NCBI GenBank assembly: GCA_949045875.1
Contig: CARPYP010000017.1
Span: 1 to 34,167, forward strand
Origin: an uncultured Clostridia bacterium
GTDB taxonomy: Bacteria > Bacillota > Clostridia > TANB77 > CAG-508
DNA: 34,167 nucleotides
Reading direction: 5' to 3'
The notes beneath the pieces are model-generated. The model saw only the letters and a list, made by a program, of their open reading frames with translations. It did no database searches and was not told the DNA's origin. The position numbers were made by a program, and so were the translations under genes. Below are positions 16,651 through 23,929 of the stretch, piece after piece. Each line of letters begins with the position of its first letter. Positions within the stretch are counted from its first letter, which is position 1.

Positions 16651-16986
16651 ATGAAAGATGGAATAAAAAATAATAAAGAATATTATATATATATAATTAG
16701 ATGTGAGGATAATTCTTTATATACAGGTATAACAACAGATTTAGATAGAAGGCTGCAAGAACATTTAGAACAAGGAAAAAAAGGAGCAAAATATACAGCA
16801 AGTCATCATATAAAAGGAATAGAAATTGCATGGAAAACAATAGATAAAATAAGAGCATCAAAACTTGAATATCATATCAAAACATTAAAAAAAGCACAAA
16901 AGGAAGAACTAATAAGAAATCCTAGTAAATTAAAAGAATTTTTGTCAGATAAAATAGAATGTAAAGAATATATTGTTATTAGATAA
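16651..16986 (+). CDS. GIY-YIG nuclease-superfamily protein (UPF0213/YhbQ-like)
   Basis: This 111-aa single-domain protein carries the motif YYIYIIRC...LYTGIT, corresponding to GIY and YIG, then DLDRRLQEH with the catalytic-type Arg, and a late conserved Lys-rich region. Such proteins (UPF0213) have been linked to DNA repair and to nucleic-acid cleavage, but the role here is not determined. ATG 16651 has AAGGAAAG 6 bases upstream. The frame is open further upstream, into the terminator of the preceding gene, so that start is unlikely. Confidence 0.88.
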   Translation: MKDGIKNNKEYYIYIIRCEDNSLYTGITTDLDRRLQEHLEQGKKGAKYTASHHIKGIEIAWKTIDKIRASKLEYHIKTLKKAQKEELIRNPSKLKEFLSDKIECKEYIVIR

Positions 16987-17031
16987 TAGTTATATAATAT
17001 ATTATGCTTTTTCTCTATAACTTTAATTATC

Positions 17032-17051
17032 AAAACTATTGATATAGTTTT
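17032..17051. repeat. AT-rich hairpin before yqeG
   Basis: AAAACTAT and ATAGTTTT form a perfect 8-bp stem with a TGAT loop. It may be a weak terminator after the GIY-YIG gene. Confidence 0.35.
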
Positions 17052-17098
17052 AAGTTTAATATATAATAAAACAATAAAACAAATTAAGGAGAACAAAA

Positions 17099-17602
17099 GT
17101 GATCTTATATCCAAAATTTTATTTAGAAAATGTAAAAGAGATAAGTATAGAATTTCTAAGGAAAAATAATATAAAAGGCTTAATTTTAGATGTCGACAAT
17201 ACTTTAATAGATATCAATAGAAAAATAATAGACGGAGCTGAACAATGGTGTGATAATCTAAAGAAACATGGAATAAGAATATGTATTCTATCTAATACAA
17301 GCAATGAAGAAAAAGCAAGAGATGTAGCAAAAAAACTAGAAATACCTTATATATTTTTTGCCAAAAAGCCATTCAAAAAGGGATTTTGTAGAGCACAAAA
17401 ATTATTAGAAATAGAAAAGAGTGAAGAAATTGCAGTAGTAGGAGACCAATTATTTACAGATATAATAGGGGCAAATAGAGTAAAAATGGTTCCCATATTA
17501 GTACAACCAGTAGATAAAAAAGACTTATGGTATACAAAAATAAAAAGACCAATAGAAAATATATTCATAAGAAGATATATAAAAAGTACGGAGGAAAAGT
17601 AG
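17099..17602 (+). CDS. yqeG: YqeG family HAD IIIA-type phosphatase
   Basis: This 167-aa HAD-superfamily phosphatase has catalytic motif I DVDNTL (Asp 31 and Asp 33), motif II SNTS, a KK/KPFKK motif III region, and GDQLFTDIIGAN as motif IV. YqeG proteins resemble phosphatidylglycerophosphatases and are common in Firmicutes; the substrate is not proven. The start is GTG 17099 with AAGGAGAA 5 bases before it. Its stop is followed immediately by the prepilin peptidase start, so the two are translationally linked. Confidence 0.9.
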   Translation: MILYPKFYLENVKEISIEFLRKNNIKGLILDVDNTLIDINRKIIDGAEQWCDNLKKHGIRICILSNTSNEEKARDVAKKLEIPYIFFAKKPFKKGFCRAQKLLEIEKSEEIAVVGDQLFTDIIGANRVKMVPILVQPVDKKDLWYTKIKRPIENIFIRRYIKSTEEK

Positions 17603-18337
17603 ATGTATATAAATGATGTTCATATATTATATTATGTACTAGTTGCAATAATAGGAATGCTTACAGGTCAAATTATAGATTGGTGTAATAAAAGATTACC
17701 TGAAAAAAAGAAAATATTTACAATAGATTTTTTTAGAGAGCTAAAAATAAACTATCCATTGATGCTATTAAATGCGGTAATCAATTTAATAATACTATAT
17801 TTATATGGAATGCAAAAAAACTTTAGTGATAACATTAATCTATACAAGTATTTAATACTATCTCCAATGCTAATATCTGCTTTTTATATAGACTATAAAT
17901 TACATATAATACCAAATAGACTAAACTTAACTATATTTGAAATTGGTTTAATAATAGCGGTAATTGGTGGAATATCAGATATAAATTTTGCAATAAATGC
18001 TATAGAAGGAATGTTAGTTGGAGGAGGAACATTTTTTGTAATTACACTAATAGGTGGACTTATAGCAGGAAAAGAAGCAATGGGATATGGTGATGTAAAA
18101 TTTATGGCAGCATTAGGACTATACTTTGGATTTGCAAGTATGGTATCTATTATATTTATATCTTTCCTAATTGGAGCAATATTAAGTATTATACTAATAT
18201 TAATTAAAAGGAAGAAAGCAAGTGAATATATTCCCTTCGGACCATTTATTGTAATATCATGTTATATAGCAATGTTTGTTCCACTTAACTCTATATTAAA
18301 CTTATTATTACAAATATTTACTTTAGGGAATGCATAG
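17603..18337 (+). CDS. prepilin peptidase (A24 family)
   Basis: This 244-aa membrane aspartic protease of the type IV prepilin/competence family has about seven membrane segments. The catalytic Asp residues are in FYIDYKLHIIPN (near 97) and GYGDVKF (near 165). The N-terminal domain has the usual G-x-x-I-x-x-x-x-x-R-L-P element but no Cys-x-x-Cys pairs, so zinc-binding is absent and N-methylation is uncertain. No pilin or pilus ATPase gene is in the window. It lies directly after yqeG and before the M24 peptidase. Confidence 0.88.
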   Translation: MYINDVHILYYVLVAIIGMLTGQIIDWCNKRLPEKKKIFTIDFFRELKINYPLMLLNAVINLIILYLYGMQKNFSDNINLYKYLILSPMLISAFYIDYKLHIIPNRLNLTIFEIGLIIAVIGGISDINFAINAIEGMLVGGGTFFVITLIGGLIAGKEAMGYGDVKFMAALGLYFGFASMVSIIFISFLIGAILSIILILIKRKKASEYIPFGPFIVISCYIAMFVPLNSILNLLLQIFTLGNA

Positions 18338-18369
18338 TAAAAAATTATTTGTGAATGGGAGGGAATTAT

Positions 18370-19431
18370 ATGAATCCAAGATTACAATGTTTAAGAAATA
18401 GATTAAGGGCTCAAAACATAGAAGGAATGATAATATCAAATCCAGTAAATATAAAATATTTAATAGGAATTGAGGCAGAAGGAATTTTATTGTTAACTAG
18501 AAAAGAAAACATATATATTACAGACTCAAGATATATAGAAATGGTACAATCAACATTAACTATAACAGATGAAATCATTGTAAACGATGTAAAAGACATA
18601 ACAGGAGAAGACTACCAAAATTTCTTTAGTTTTTGTGAAAATGTTGGGTTTGAAGAAGATTATGTAACATACTCAAAATATAAGGAATATATGCATAAAT
18701 ATAGAATAAATAATTTAATGGAAACAGAGCAAATAATAGAAAAACAGAGAACAATAAAAGACAAAGAAGAAATAGATAATATAAGAAAAGCATGTGAAAT
18801 AACAGATAAATGTTTTAAGCATTTATTAAACTTTATAAAAAGTGGTATAACAGAAAAAGAAATATCTTATGAAATACAAAGGTATTTTACTTCCAATGGA
18901 GCAAGTGGACTAGCATTTGACTCTATAGTTGCATCAGGAGTAAACTCATCAATGCCACATGCTGTACCAACAGATAAAATAATAGAAAATGGAGATATAA
19001 TTACATTAGACTTTGGATGTAAATATAATGGGTATTGCTCAGACATGACAAGAACAATATTTGTAGGATATGTAAAAGAAGAAATAAAAGAAATATATAA
19101 TTTAGTGCTAAAAAATCAAAAGCAAACACTTGAAGAAATGTATGATGGAGCAAACACAAAAATATTATTTAAAATGGTAGAAAATGATTTTAAAATACAT
19201 AAATATGAATTACCACATGCACTAGGACATGGCGTAGGATTAGATGTACATGAAGAACCTTCAATAGGAATAAGAAAAGAGAATATATTAAAAGAAAATA
19301 TGGTAATTACAGATGAACCAGGAATATATATACCAGGGAAATTCGGAGTAAGAATAGAAGACACTGTATTAATAACAAAATCTGGATGTGAACCATTAAC
19401 AAAATCATATAAGGGATATATAATTATATAG
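18370..19431 (+). CDS. M24 family Xaa-Pro aminopeptidase
   Basis: This 353-aa peptidase has a creatinase-like N-terminal domain (1-125) and a pita-bread catalytic domain. The dimetal site is visible: LDFGCKYNGYCSDMTR gives two Asp near 215 and 226, HALGHGVGLDVHEEP gives His, and ITDEPGIYIPGKFG and RIEDTVLI give two Glu. It removes N-terminal residues before proline. ATG 18370 is preceded by GGGAGGG; the upstream ATG 18355 overlaps this site. The next gene is efp, a common pairing in Firmicutes. Confidence 0.93.
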   Translation: MNPRLQCLRNRLRAQNIEGMIISNPVNIKYLIGIEAEGILLLTRKENIYITDSRYIEMVQSTLTITDEIIVNDVKDITGEDYQNFFSFCENVGFEEDYVTYSKYKEYMHKYRINNLMETEQIIEKQRTIKDKEEIDNIRKACEITDKCFKHLLNFIKSGITEKEISYEIQRYFTSNGASGLAFDSIVASGVNSSMPHAVPTDKIIENGDIITLDFGCKYNGYCSDMTRTIFVGYVKEEIKEIYNLVLKNQKQTLEEMYDGANTKILFKMVENDFKIHKYELPHALGHGVGLDVHEEPSIGIRKENILKENMVITDEPGIYIPGKFGVRIEDTVLITKSGCEPLTKSYKGYIII

Positions 19432-19439
19432 AAATTGGG

Positions 19440-19487
19440 TTTTAAAAATCGAAAACATATAATCATCCCCACAAACACAAATTTATA
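19440..19487 (-). repeat. AT-rich dispersed module L, isolated copy
   Basis: On the minus strand the sequence reads AAATTTGTGTTTGTGGGGAT, then GATTATATGTTTTC. This module precedes the GTAGGGG core at 23451 and 23900, but here it has no core beside it. Confidence 0.55.
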
Positions 19488-19552
19488 AATGGCATGAAGG
19501 TATATAAATAGTAAAAATATGATTTAATTTCCATGAAAATTATCTATAACTA

Positions 19553-19581
19553 TTGTTTTTTCTAAAGATATATAGTATTAT
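19553..19581 (+). promoter_or_regulatory. candidate promoter of efp
   Basis: TTGTTT at 19553, a 17-bp spacer and TATTAT at 19576; a TATAAT overlaps at 19579. It suggests efp can be transcribed apart from the peptidase gene. Confidence 0.4.
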
Positions 19582-19625
19582 AATATAGAAAAATATATAA
19601 AGATAATAAAAAGGAGAGATTTTAA

Positions 19626-20192
19626 ATGGCAGAAGTATATATGGCTGGAGATTTAAGAAACGGGAATACATTTGAACTAGATAACTCAGTATTTAGAGTA
19701 GTAGAATTCCAACATGTAAAACCAGGAAAAGGAGCAGCATTTGTAAGAACAAAAATTAAAAATGTAATAACTGGTGCAGTTCTTGAAAGAACATTTAACC
19801 CATCAGAAAAATTGCAAGGGGCAGAAATAGAAAAAAGAGAAATGCAATATTTATATAGCGATGGAGACTTATATTATTTTATGGATAATGAAACATATGA
19901 ACAAATGCCTCTTAATGCAGACCAATTAGGCGATAGTTTAAAATATATAAAAGAAAACATGAATGTAAAAATACTTTCATTTAAAGAAAAAGTATTTGCA
20001 GTTGAACCACCAATGTTTGTAGAATTAGAAGTAACATATACAGAACCAGGATTTGCAGGTAACACAACAACTACATCAGGAAAACCAGCAACATTAGAAA
20101 ATGGATTAGAGATAAGTGTACCAATGTTCATCAATATTGGAGATGTTATAAAAATTGATACAAGAACAGGCGAATATATGGAGAGAGTGTAA
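19626..20192 (+). CDS. efp: translation elongation factor P
   Basis: EF-P rescues ribosomes stalled on polyproline stretches. The 188-aa length and three beta domains are standard. The tip loop is HVKPGKGAAFVR, and Lys 35 in PGKG is the residue modified in bacteria. The C-terminal signature is EISVPMFINIGDVIKIDTRTGEYMERV. AAAAGGAGAG precedes ATG 19626. No epmA/epmB-like modification gene is in the window. Confidence 0.97.
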   Translation: MAEVYMAGDLRNGNTFELDNSVFRVVEFQHVKPGKGAAFVRTKIKNVITGAVLERTFNPSEKLQGAEIEKREMQYLYSDGDLYYFMDNETYEQMPLNADQLGDSLKYIKENMNVKILSFKEKVFAVEPPMFVELEVTYTEPGFAGNTTTTSGKPATLENGLEISVPMFINIGDVIKIDTRTGEYMERV

Positions 20193-20229
20193 AGAATATA
20201 TAATTATCTTTATTCAAGATAAAAATTTA

Positions 20230-20352
20230 GTTAAAAAAGAATTGTTATTTGATTAGGCGTTCAAGAAAGAATACCAGAGGCGTACTGGTGTATGTTGAGA
20301 GTTTCTTTCGATAAACTTTTTCAGCTACACCAAATGGCAATTCTTTTTCAAC
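20230..20352. terminator. large bidirectional stem between efp and the M23 gene
   Basis: The 23-base arms at 20230-20252 and 20330-20352 pair with only two mismatches and two G-U pairs, and a run of T follows on each strand. Inside are smaller stems: ACCAG/CTGGT, and GAAAGAA/TTCTTTC. It sits between convergent genes and probably ends both transcripts. The GAATACCAG core echoes the dispersed repeat. Confidence 0.65.
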
Positions 20353-20355
20353 TTT

Positions 20356-20961
20356 TTATACCTCAATATAATCCAAAGGATTAACAGCATTACTATCAAG
20401 CTTAATAGTAACATGTAAATGACAACCAGTAGTAGAGCCATTTGTAGGTCTTCCAGTAGAATCATGATATGGATTACCAACAACATCATAAACATATTTT
20501 GGACCTACCTGACCAATTACTTGACCAGCAACTAAAGAATCACCAACAGAAACTAAAAAGTTAGGAGAAACATGGCAATAAGAAATCCTAAAAGAATCAC
20601 TTGAACAAACTATAGTATAACCTCCACTACCGCTAAATCCAGTAGAAAGCACTTTAGAATCCATAATAGATAAGAAATAAGTATTTTCACTAGCAGGAAT
20701 ATCAATCCCCTGATGATAACTAGAAGCACCAGTAGTAGGGGAGACTCTATGACCAAAATAAGAAGAAATTTTATGATTAGAAGGGAGTGGCCAATAAAAC
20801 CCCAATGTACTAGAAGAAATTAATGAAAAGTTAATATTATATTGTAAATAGTATTCTTCAGATAAAGTGACAGATGTAGAGGAGAAAAATGGAATAAAAA
20901 TAGCAAAAATAACAATAAAAATAAAAGATAATAAAACTGTGTTAAAAAAAGATTTAAACAT
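20356..20961 (-). CDS. membrane-anchored M23 (LytM-type) metallopeptidase
   Basis: This 201-aa protein has an N-terminal membrane segment (about 5-25) and an extracellular M23 domain that would cut peptidoglycan cross-links. Zinc ligands are His 83 and Asp 87 in SYHQGIDIP, and the C-terminal HLH (181-183) completes the site. The catalytic His of YCHVS is also present. ATG 20961 has AGGAGGTCC upstream; the upstream in-frame start adds only the ribosome-site region. It follows the gtrA-like gene on the same strand by about 40 bases, forming an operon. A sporulation role, as with SpoIIQ, is possible but not shown. Confidence 0.88.
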   Translation of the reverse strand: MFKSFFNTVLLSFIFIVIFAIFIPFFSSTSVTLSEEYYLQYNINFSLISSSTLGFYWPLPSNHKISSYFGHRVSPTTGASSYHQGIDIPASENTYFLSIMDSKVLSTGFSGSGGYTIVCSSDSFRISYCHVSPNFLVSVGDSLVAGQVIGQVGPKYVYDVVGNPYHDSTGRPTNGSTTGCHLHVTIKLDSNAVNPLDYIEV

Positions 20962-21000
20962 AAAATAAGGACCTCCTAAAATAAGATTAGCCCCCAAATA

Positions 21001-21426
21001 CTATTTTTTAAATGCAAAAAATTTACTTATAAAGAAATTTAAAATTATGACTATAACGCTTATAATCAACTTACTAACTAAGCCGTCAAAATAAGTGATA
21101 TTAAAAATTGAAAATAAAAGCCAGAAACCAACAGATTCTACTATCATTGTAAAAGCTCTACCTAAAATAAACTTACCAAATTCTTTAAGTTTCTCAATAA
21201 ATGTAGAAGCAGTTGAATTAAATACTAATTTACGATTAGTAAAATAAGCAAATAGTACAGCAATAACAATACCAATATTACTTGCGAAGTTTTCTTCTAT
21301 ATGAAAAAATGAAGACAAAATCATAAAAGATACAATATTAACACAAGTAGTTAATACACCAAAAATCACATATAAAATAACCTCACGCGTGCAAAACTTT
21401 TTTATTAATTCTTTTAACTTTTCCAT
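21001..21426 (-). CDS. GtrA family membrane protein
   Basis: This 141-aa protein of the GtrA/DPMS family is typical of small flippase-like proteins that move lipid-linked sugars or take part in cell-surface glycosylation. Four membrane segments are seen, at about 18-36, 44-65, 83-104 and 112-136. The loop YFTNRKLVFNS is the family signature, and the C-terminal FISKFFAFKK is typical. ATG 21426 has GGGAGGC 13 bases upstream, a long spacing; an upstream extension of about 107 residues is not supported. No glycosyltransferase gene is adjacent. Confidence 0.88.
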   Translation of the reverse strand: MEKLKELIKKFCTREVILYVIFGVLTTCVNIVSFMILSSFFHIEENFASNIGIVIAVLFAYFTNRKLVFNSTASTFIEKLKEFGKFILGRAFTMIVESVGFWLLFSIFNITYFDGLVSKLIISVIVIILNFFISKFFAFKK

Positions 21427-21499
21427 TAAAATAATAGTGCCTCCCAAATTATTAATATAATGATAATAACACATTAAATAAAAAAAAACAAGATTTTTA

Positions 21500-21528
21500 T
21501 TGACAAAAACATAAAAAATAGCTATAAT
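21500..21528 (+). promoter_or_regulatory. consensus sigma-A promoter before the small membrane protein and rpmE
   Basis: TTGACA at 21500-21505, a 17-bp spacer and TATAAT at 21523-21528 match the consensus exactly, so strong transcription is expected. Confidence 0.85.
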
Positions 21529-21565
21529 AATATATATTGTTATGTTTTTTAGAGGTGATGTTAAA

Positions 21566-21733
21566 ATGTTAGCAAAATATTGGAAACAAATAGGTTTTAT
21601 TATTTTAATAATAGCAGTATTATTTAATATAACATTGAAGCTAATAAATAAAACCTCATTAAAAACAGAAGCTCTTGAGTCAGCAAAATATATGTTACAA
21701 CAGGAGAAAGATAACAATACTGTTGAAAAATAA
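21566..21733 (+). CDS. 55-aa single-pass membrane protein
   Basis: One membrane segment (residues about 8-29) is followed by a charged helical tail. AGAGGTGATG 5-8 bases before ATG 21566 is a good ribosome site; an in-frame ATG at 21542 precedes that site and is unlikely. It lies right after a consensus promoter and upstream of rpmE, so it is probably co-transcribed with rpmE. The function is unknown. Confidence 0.65.
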   Translation: MLAKYWKQIGFIILIIAVLFNITLKLINKTSLKTEALESAKYMLQQEKDNNTVEK

Positions 21734-21776
21734 AAGTTTAAAATCATAGAAAAAATAAGGAAGAGGTGAACACAAA

Positions 21777-21977
21777 ATGAAACAAGATTTACATCCTGAA
21801 TTTATAGAAAGTACAATAACCTGTGCATGTGGAAATGTAATGAAAACAAAATCAACAAAAAAATCTATGAGTGTTGATATTTGTTCAAAATGCAATCCTT
21901 TTTGGACAGGAAATATTAAACAAAATACAACAGGAGGAAGAGCAGAAAAATTCAAACAAAAATATGGTCTTGCATAA
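21777..21977 (+). CDS. rpmE: 50S ribosomal protein L31 (zinc form)
   Basis: This 66-aa protein starts with MKQDLHPEF and has the four zinc-binding Cys residues at 16, 18, 36 and 39. The C-terminal part, PFWTGNIKQNTTGGRAEKF, carries the TGG/GR signature. It belongs to the zinc-containing C+ type, which zinc-starved cells often replace. The start is supported by AAGAGGTGA. A terminator follows at once. Confidence 0.97.
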   Translation: MKQDLHPEFIESTITCACGNVMKTKSTKKSMSVDICSKCNPFWTGNIKQNTTGGRAEKFKQKYGLA

Positions 21978-21983
21978 ATATAT

Positions 21984-22012
21984 AAAGGGCATTGTATATG
22001 TCCTTTTTTATT
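21984..22012 (+). terminator. Rho-independent terminator of rpmE
   Basis: AAAGGGCAT and ATGTCCTTT form a stem with one G-U pair, followed by T residues. Confidence 0.8.
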
Positions 22013-22034
22013 ATAGGAAAAATGGATTATTCTG

Positions 22035-22127
22035 TTGTAGGGGCACCGTTTGAGGGAATACCTACGATAAATTTGGCAGAGCCAAATTTAACTGGGCTCG
22101 AAGAGGGACATGGCACCACTGTGCCCT
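22035..22127 (+). repeat. GTAGGGG-type dispersed repeat, copy C
   Basis: The copy runs from TTGTAGGGGCACCG to CACCACTGTGCCCT. It contains GAGGGAATACC, a perfect 9-bp stem (AAATTTGGC/GCCAAATTT) and CTGGGCTCGAAGAGGGACAT. The same sequence recurs inverted at 23712-23840 with about 40 extra bases inside. The outer GGGCAC/GTGCCC ends can pair, so the whole unit folds on itself. Confidence 0.8.
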
Positions 22128-22187
22128 ATTATTATATTACAAAAATATTACAGAAACATTAAAAATTTATTACAATCAAAAAAAGTA

Positions 22188-22216
22188 TTGACAAATAAAT
22201 CAAAAAGTTAGATACT
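22188..22216 (+). promoter_or_regulatory. promoter of sepF
   Basis: TTGACA at 22188, a 17-bp spacer and GATACT at 22211 precede the sepF start by about 43 bases. Confidence 0.55.
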
Positions 22217-22258
22217 ATATGTATAAAATCACGAATGAAACGTGTAGGAGGTAAAACA

Positions 22259-22735
22259 ATGGCAGGGATAATGAATAAAGTTTTAGAACTTTTTACATCA
22301 GAAGATTATGAAGATGAAGAAGAAGAGGTATTAAGTAGCAAAGGATATAGTACTGATTATGAAGAAGATGAAGAAGAAGAGGAAGAAGTAGAAGGAAAAA
22401 AATTATTTGGAAATAGAAGAGCAAAAGTGGTAAATATGCCACAAACACCACAAATAAAAATGGTGATTTCTCAACCAACAACTTTTGAACAATCAGAAGA
22501 AATTTGTCAATTTTTAAAAGAAAAGAAATCATGTATTGTAAATCTTGAATATGTAAATAAAGATGTAGCAAGAAGAATAGTTGACTTTATTAGTGGAGGA
22601 GTATATGCATTAGATGCACATATTCAAAAAGTATCTAATTCAATATTTTTAATAGCTCCAACAAATTATGAAATATCAAATGAAACAGGAAGAGAAGAAA
22701 TGAAAAATAAACTTTCAGTATCATGGCTTAAATAA
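22259..22735 (+). CDS. sepF: cell division protein SepF
   Basis: This 158-aa protein bundles FtsZ filaments at the division site. Its N-terminal membrane-binding helix (MAGIMNKVLELFTS) is followed by an acidic linker (to about residue 60). The SepF/DUF552 domain comes next, with VVNMPQTPQ, the ARRIVDFISGGVYAL motif and a Q-x-V-x-N-x-I-F-L-I-x-P end. ATG 22259 has TAGGAGG 7 bases before it. The next gene is divIVA; the ylmG and ylmH genes that usually separate them in Bacillus are missing. Confidence 0.94.
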   Translation: MAGIMNKVLELFTSEDYEDEEEEVLSSKGYSTDYEEDEEEEEEVEGKKLFGNRRAKVVNMPQTPQIKMVISQPTTFEQSEEICQFLKEKKSCIVNLEYVNKDVARRIVDFISGGVYALDAHIQKVSNSIFLIAPTNYEISNETGREEMKNKLSVSWLK

Positions 22736-22752
22736 TAAAAGAAATAGTAATT

Positions 22753-22780
22753 AGGGGGCAGCTTCTTAAAGACTGTCCTT
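22753..22780 (+). repeat. GC-rich hairpin between sepF and divIVA
   Basis: GGGGGCAG pairs with CTGTCC across AAAGA-type loop sequence. It resembles the short hairpin at 4203 and may be a reduced dispersed repeat or a transcript attenuator. Confidence 0.4.
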
Positions 22781-22814
22781 ATGTGTACATGCAATATATA
22801 GGGAGGGAAAAAAG

Positions 22815-23270
22815 ATGATTACACCTTTAGATATAGAAAATAAAAAATTCTCAAAACAAGTTTTAAATGGTTATAGTGTTGAAGAAGTAGATGACTTTTT
22901 AGATGAGTTAACAGCAGAATATGAGAAAATATATAAAGAAGCAACAGAAAACAGAGGAAGAACTGAGAAATTAGCAAATGACTTAACTAGATATCAATCA
23001 ATAGAATCAACGTTACAAAACACATTATTAATGGCACAAACAACAGCAGATGAAGTTAAAAAAACAGCCCAAAAGCAAGCAGATGCTATTATTGCAGAAG
23101 CACAAGTAAAAGCAAAAGAGGCATTAAAAAATGTTGAAAGTGAGATAATTATAAAACAAAAAGAGTTAGATGATTTACAAAAGCAATTTGACATATATAA
23201 AGCTAAAATGGAATCATTGTTAATATCTCAGTTAGAATTATTAAAAGAATCAGCAAAAGGTAATAACTAA
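22815..23270 (+). CDS. divIVA: DivIVA family cell-division/polarity protein
   Basis: This 151-aa protein recognises negative membrane curvature at cell poles and septa. The N-terminal lipid-binding domain reads MITPLDIENKKFSKQVLNGY followed by SVEEVDDFLDEL. A long coiled coil covers about 30-150. GGGAGGG precedes ATG 22815. Its stop overlaps by a few bases the end of the small gene on the other strand at 23267. It lies after sepF, a sensible functional pair in division and sporulation. Confidence 0.94.
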   Translation: MITPLDIENKKFSKQVLNGYSVEEVDDFLDELTAEYEKIYKEATENRGRTEKLANDLTRYQSIESTLQNTLLMAQTTADEVKKTAQKQADAIIAEAQVKAKEALKNVESEIIIKQKELDDLQKQFDIYKAKMESLLISQLELLKESAKGNN

Positions 23271-23425
23271 TGTAAAATTAAATTAGGAACTATTAATGTA
23301 AAAAATGCAAGAATACAAATAAAAATTCCAGCTATTTTGTTGGAATTTTTTTTGTATTCAAAAATTCCATAAGACATAGTCTCAATAAAAGCATAAATAG
23401 AAAAAAGAAAAATAATAAAATGCAT
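23267..23425 (-). CDS. 52-aa two-segment membrane protein, unlisted small gene
   Basis: On the minus strand AAGGAGG lies 8 bases before ATG 23425. The frame then reads MHFIIFLFSIYAFIETMSYG and continues through EYKKNSNK to a second hydrophobic segment, ending at TAG 23267-23269. The two membrane helices (about 3-22 and 30-51) are joined by a charged turn, as expected for a real small membrane protein. Its end overlaps the divIVA stop, and the 23311 hairpin lies inside its coding sequence. The function is unknown. The strong ribosome site and balanced composition support translation, though it is short. Confidence 0.55.
   Translation of the reverse strand: MHFIIFLFSIYAFIETMSYGIFEYKKNSNKIAGIFICILAFFTLIVPNLILH
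23311..23361. terminator. long hairpin downstream of divIVA
   Basis: GAATACAAATAAAAATTCCA at 23311 pairs with TGGAATTTTTTTTGTATTC at 23341 nearly perfectly (about 20 bp), and a T-run is included in the stem. It can end divIVA transcription. It lies inside the opposing small gene. Confidence 0.65.
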
Positions 23426-23450
23426 AAAGAATACCTCCTTTTAAATATAT

Positions 23451-23537
23451 AAATTTGGGTTTGTTGGTAGGATTATATGTTTTAAAATTATAAAGGATTA
23501 TGATTACACGTTGTAGGGGCGCCCTTTGGGCGTCCGT
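23451..23537 (+). repeat. composite element, left: module L plus GTAGGGG core
   Basis: Module L (AAATTTGGGTTTGTTGGTAG and then GATTATATGTTTTAAAATTATA) is followed by TTGTAGGGGCGCCCTTTGGG and CGTCCGT at 23511-23537. The core is repeated inverted at 23632-23658. Confidence 0.75.
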
Positions 23538-23631
23538 TAATGATAATATAGCAATAATTTATATTATTACAAATATATTTATAATTACAGTGAAATTGAA
23601 TATATATAATTAACGTAAATGTCTTTATTTC

Positions 23632-23658
23632 ACGGACGCCCAAAGGGCGCCCCTACAA
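23632..23658 (-). repeat. inverted 27-bp copy of the GTAGGGGCGCC core
   Basis: Exact 27-bp reverse complement of 23511-23537, with a 94-bp AT-rich spacer between. The two arms could form a hairpin or cruciform. Confidence 0.9.
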
Positions 23659-23711
23659 TGGATTACAATATATTTGTTATCAACAAAAAGGTTTAAATTT
23701 CTGTAATTTCA

Positions 23712-23900
23712 AGGGCACAGTGGTGTCATGTCCCTCTTCGAGCCCAGTTAAATTTGTAGAACGAGTAAAATTTGCTATGGCAAATTTTTCACGCTCTGCC
23801 AAATTTATCGTAGGTATTCCCGCAAACGGTGCCCCTACAACGTATATTTATAATTTTATATAAATTTTAAAACATATAATCCTCCCTACAAACACAAATT
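23712..23900 (-). repeat. composite element, right: module L plus GTAGGGG core, copy D
   Basis: On the minus strand module L (23861-23900, AATTTGTGTTTGTAGGGAGG) precedes TTGTAGGGGCACCG and the copy C-like sequence ending in GTGCCCT. Relative to copy C it has about 40 extra bases holding a GAAAAATTTGCC/GCAAATTTTAC stem, suggesting insertion or deletion of an internal hairpin. Confidence 0.8.
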
Positions 23901-23929
23901 GCTATTTTTTTATCTCTGTCCCAAAAACA

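Larger units (their letters stand above)
23426..23929. other. 500-bp gene-free repeat block between the small gene and gerC
   Basis: No ORF with a ribosome site is visible here. The stretch consists of two oppositely oriented L-plus-core elements, the inverted 27-bp pair and AT-rich filler. It separates the divIVA end from the end of the ger operon. Confidence 0.7.
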
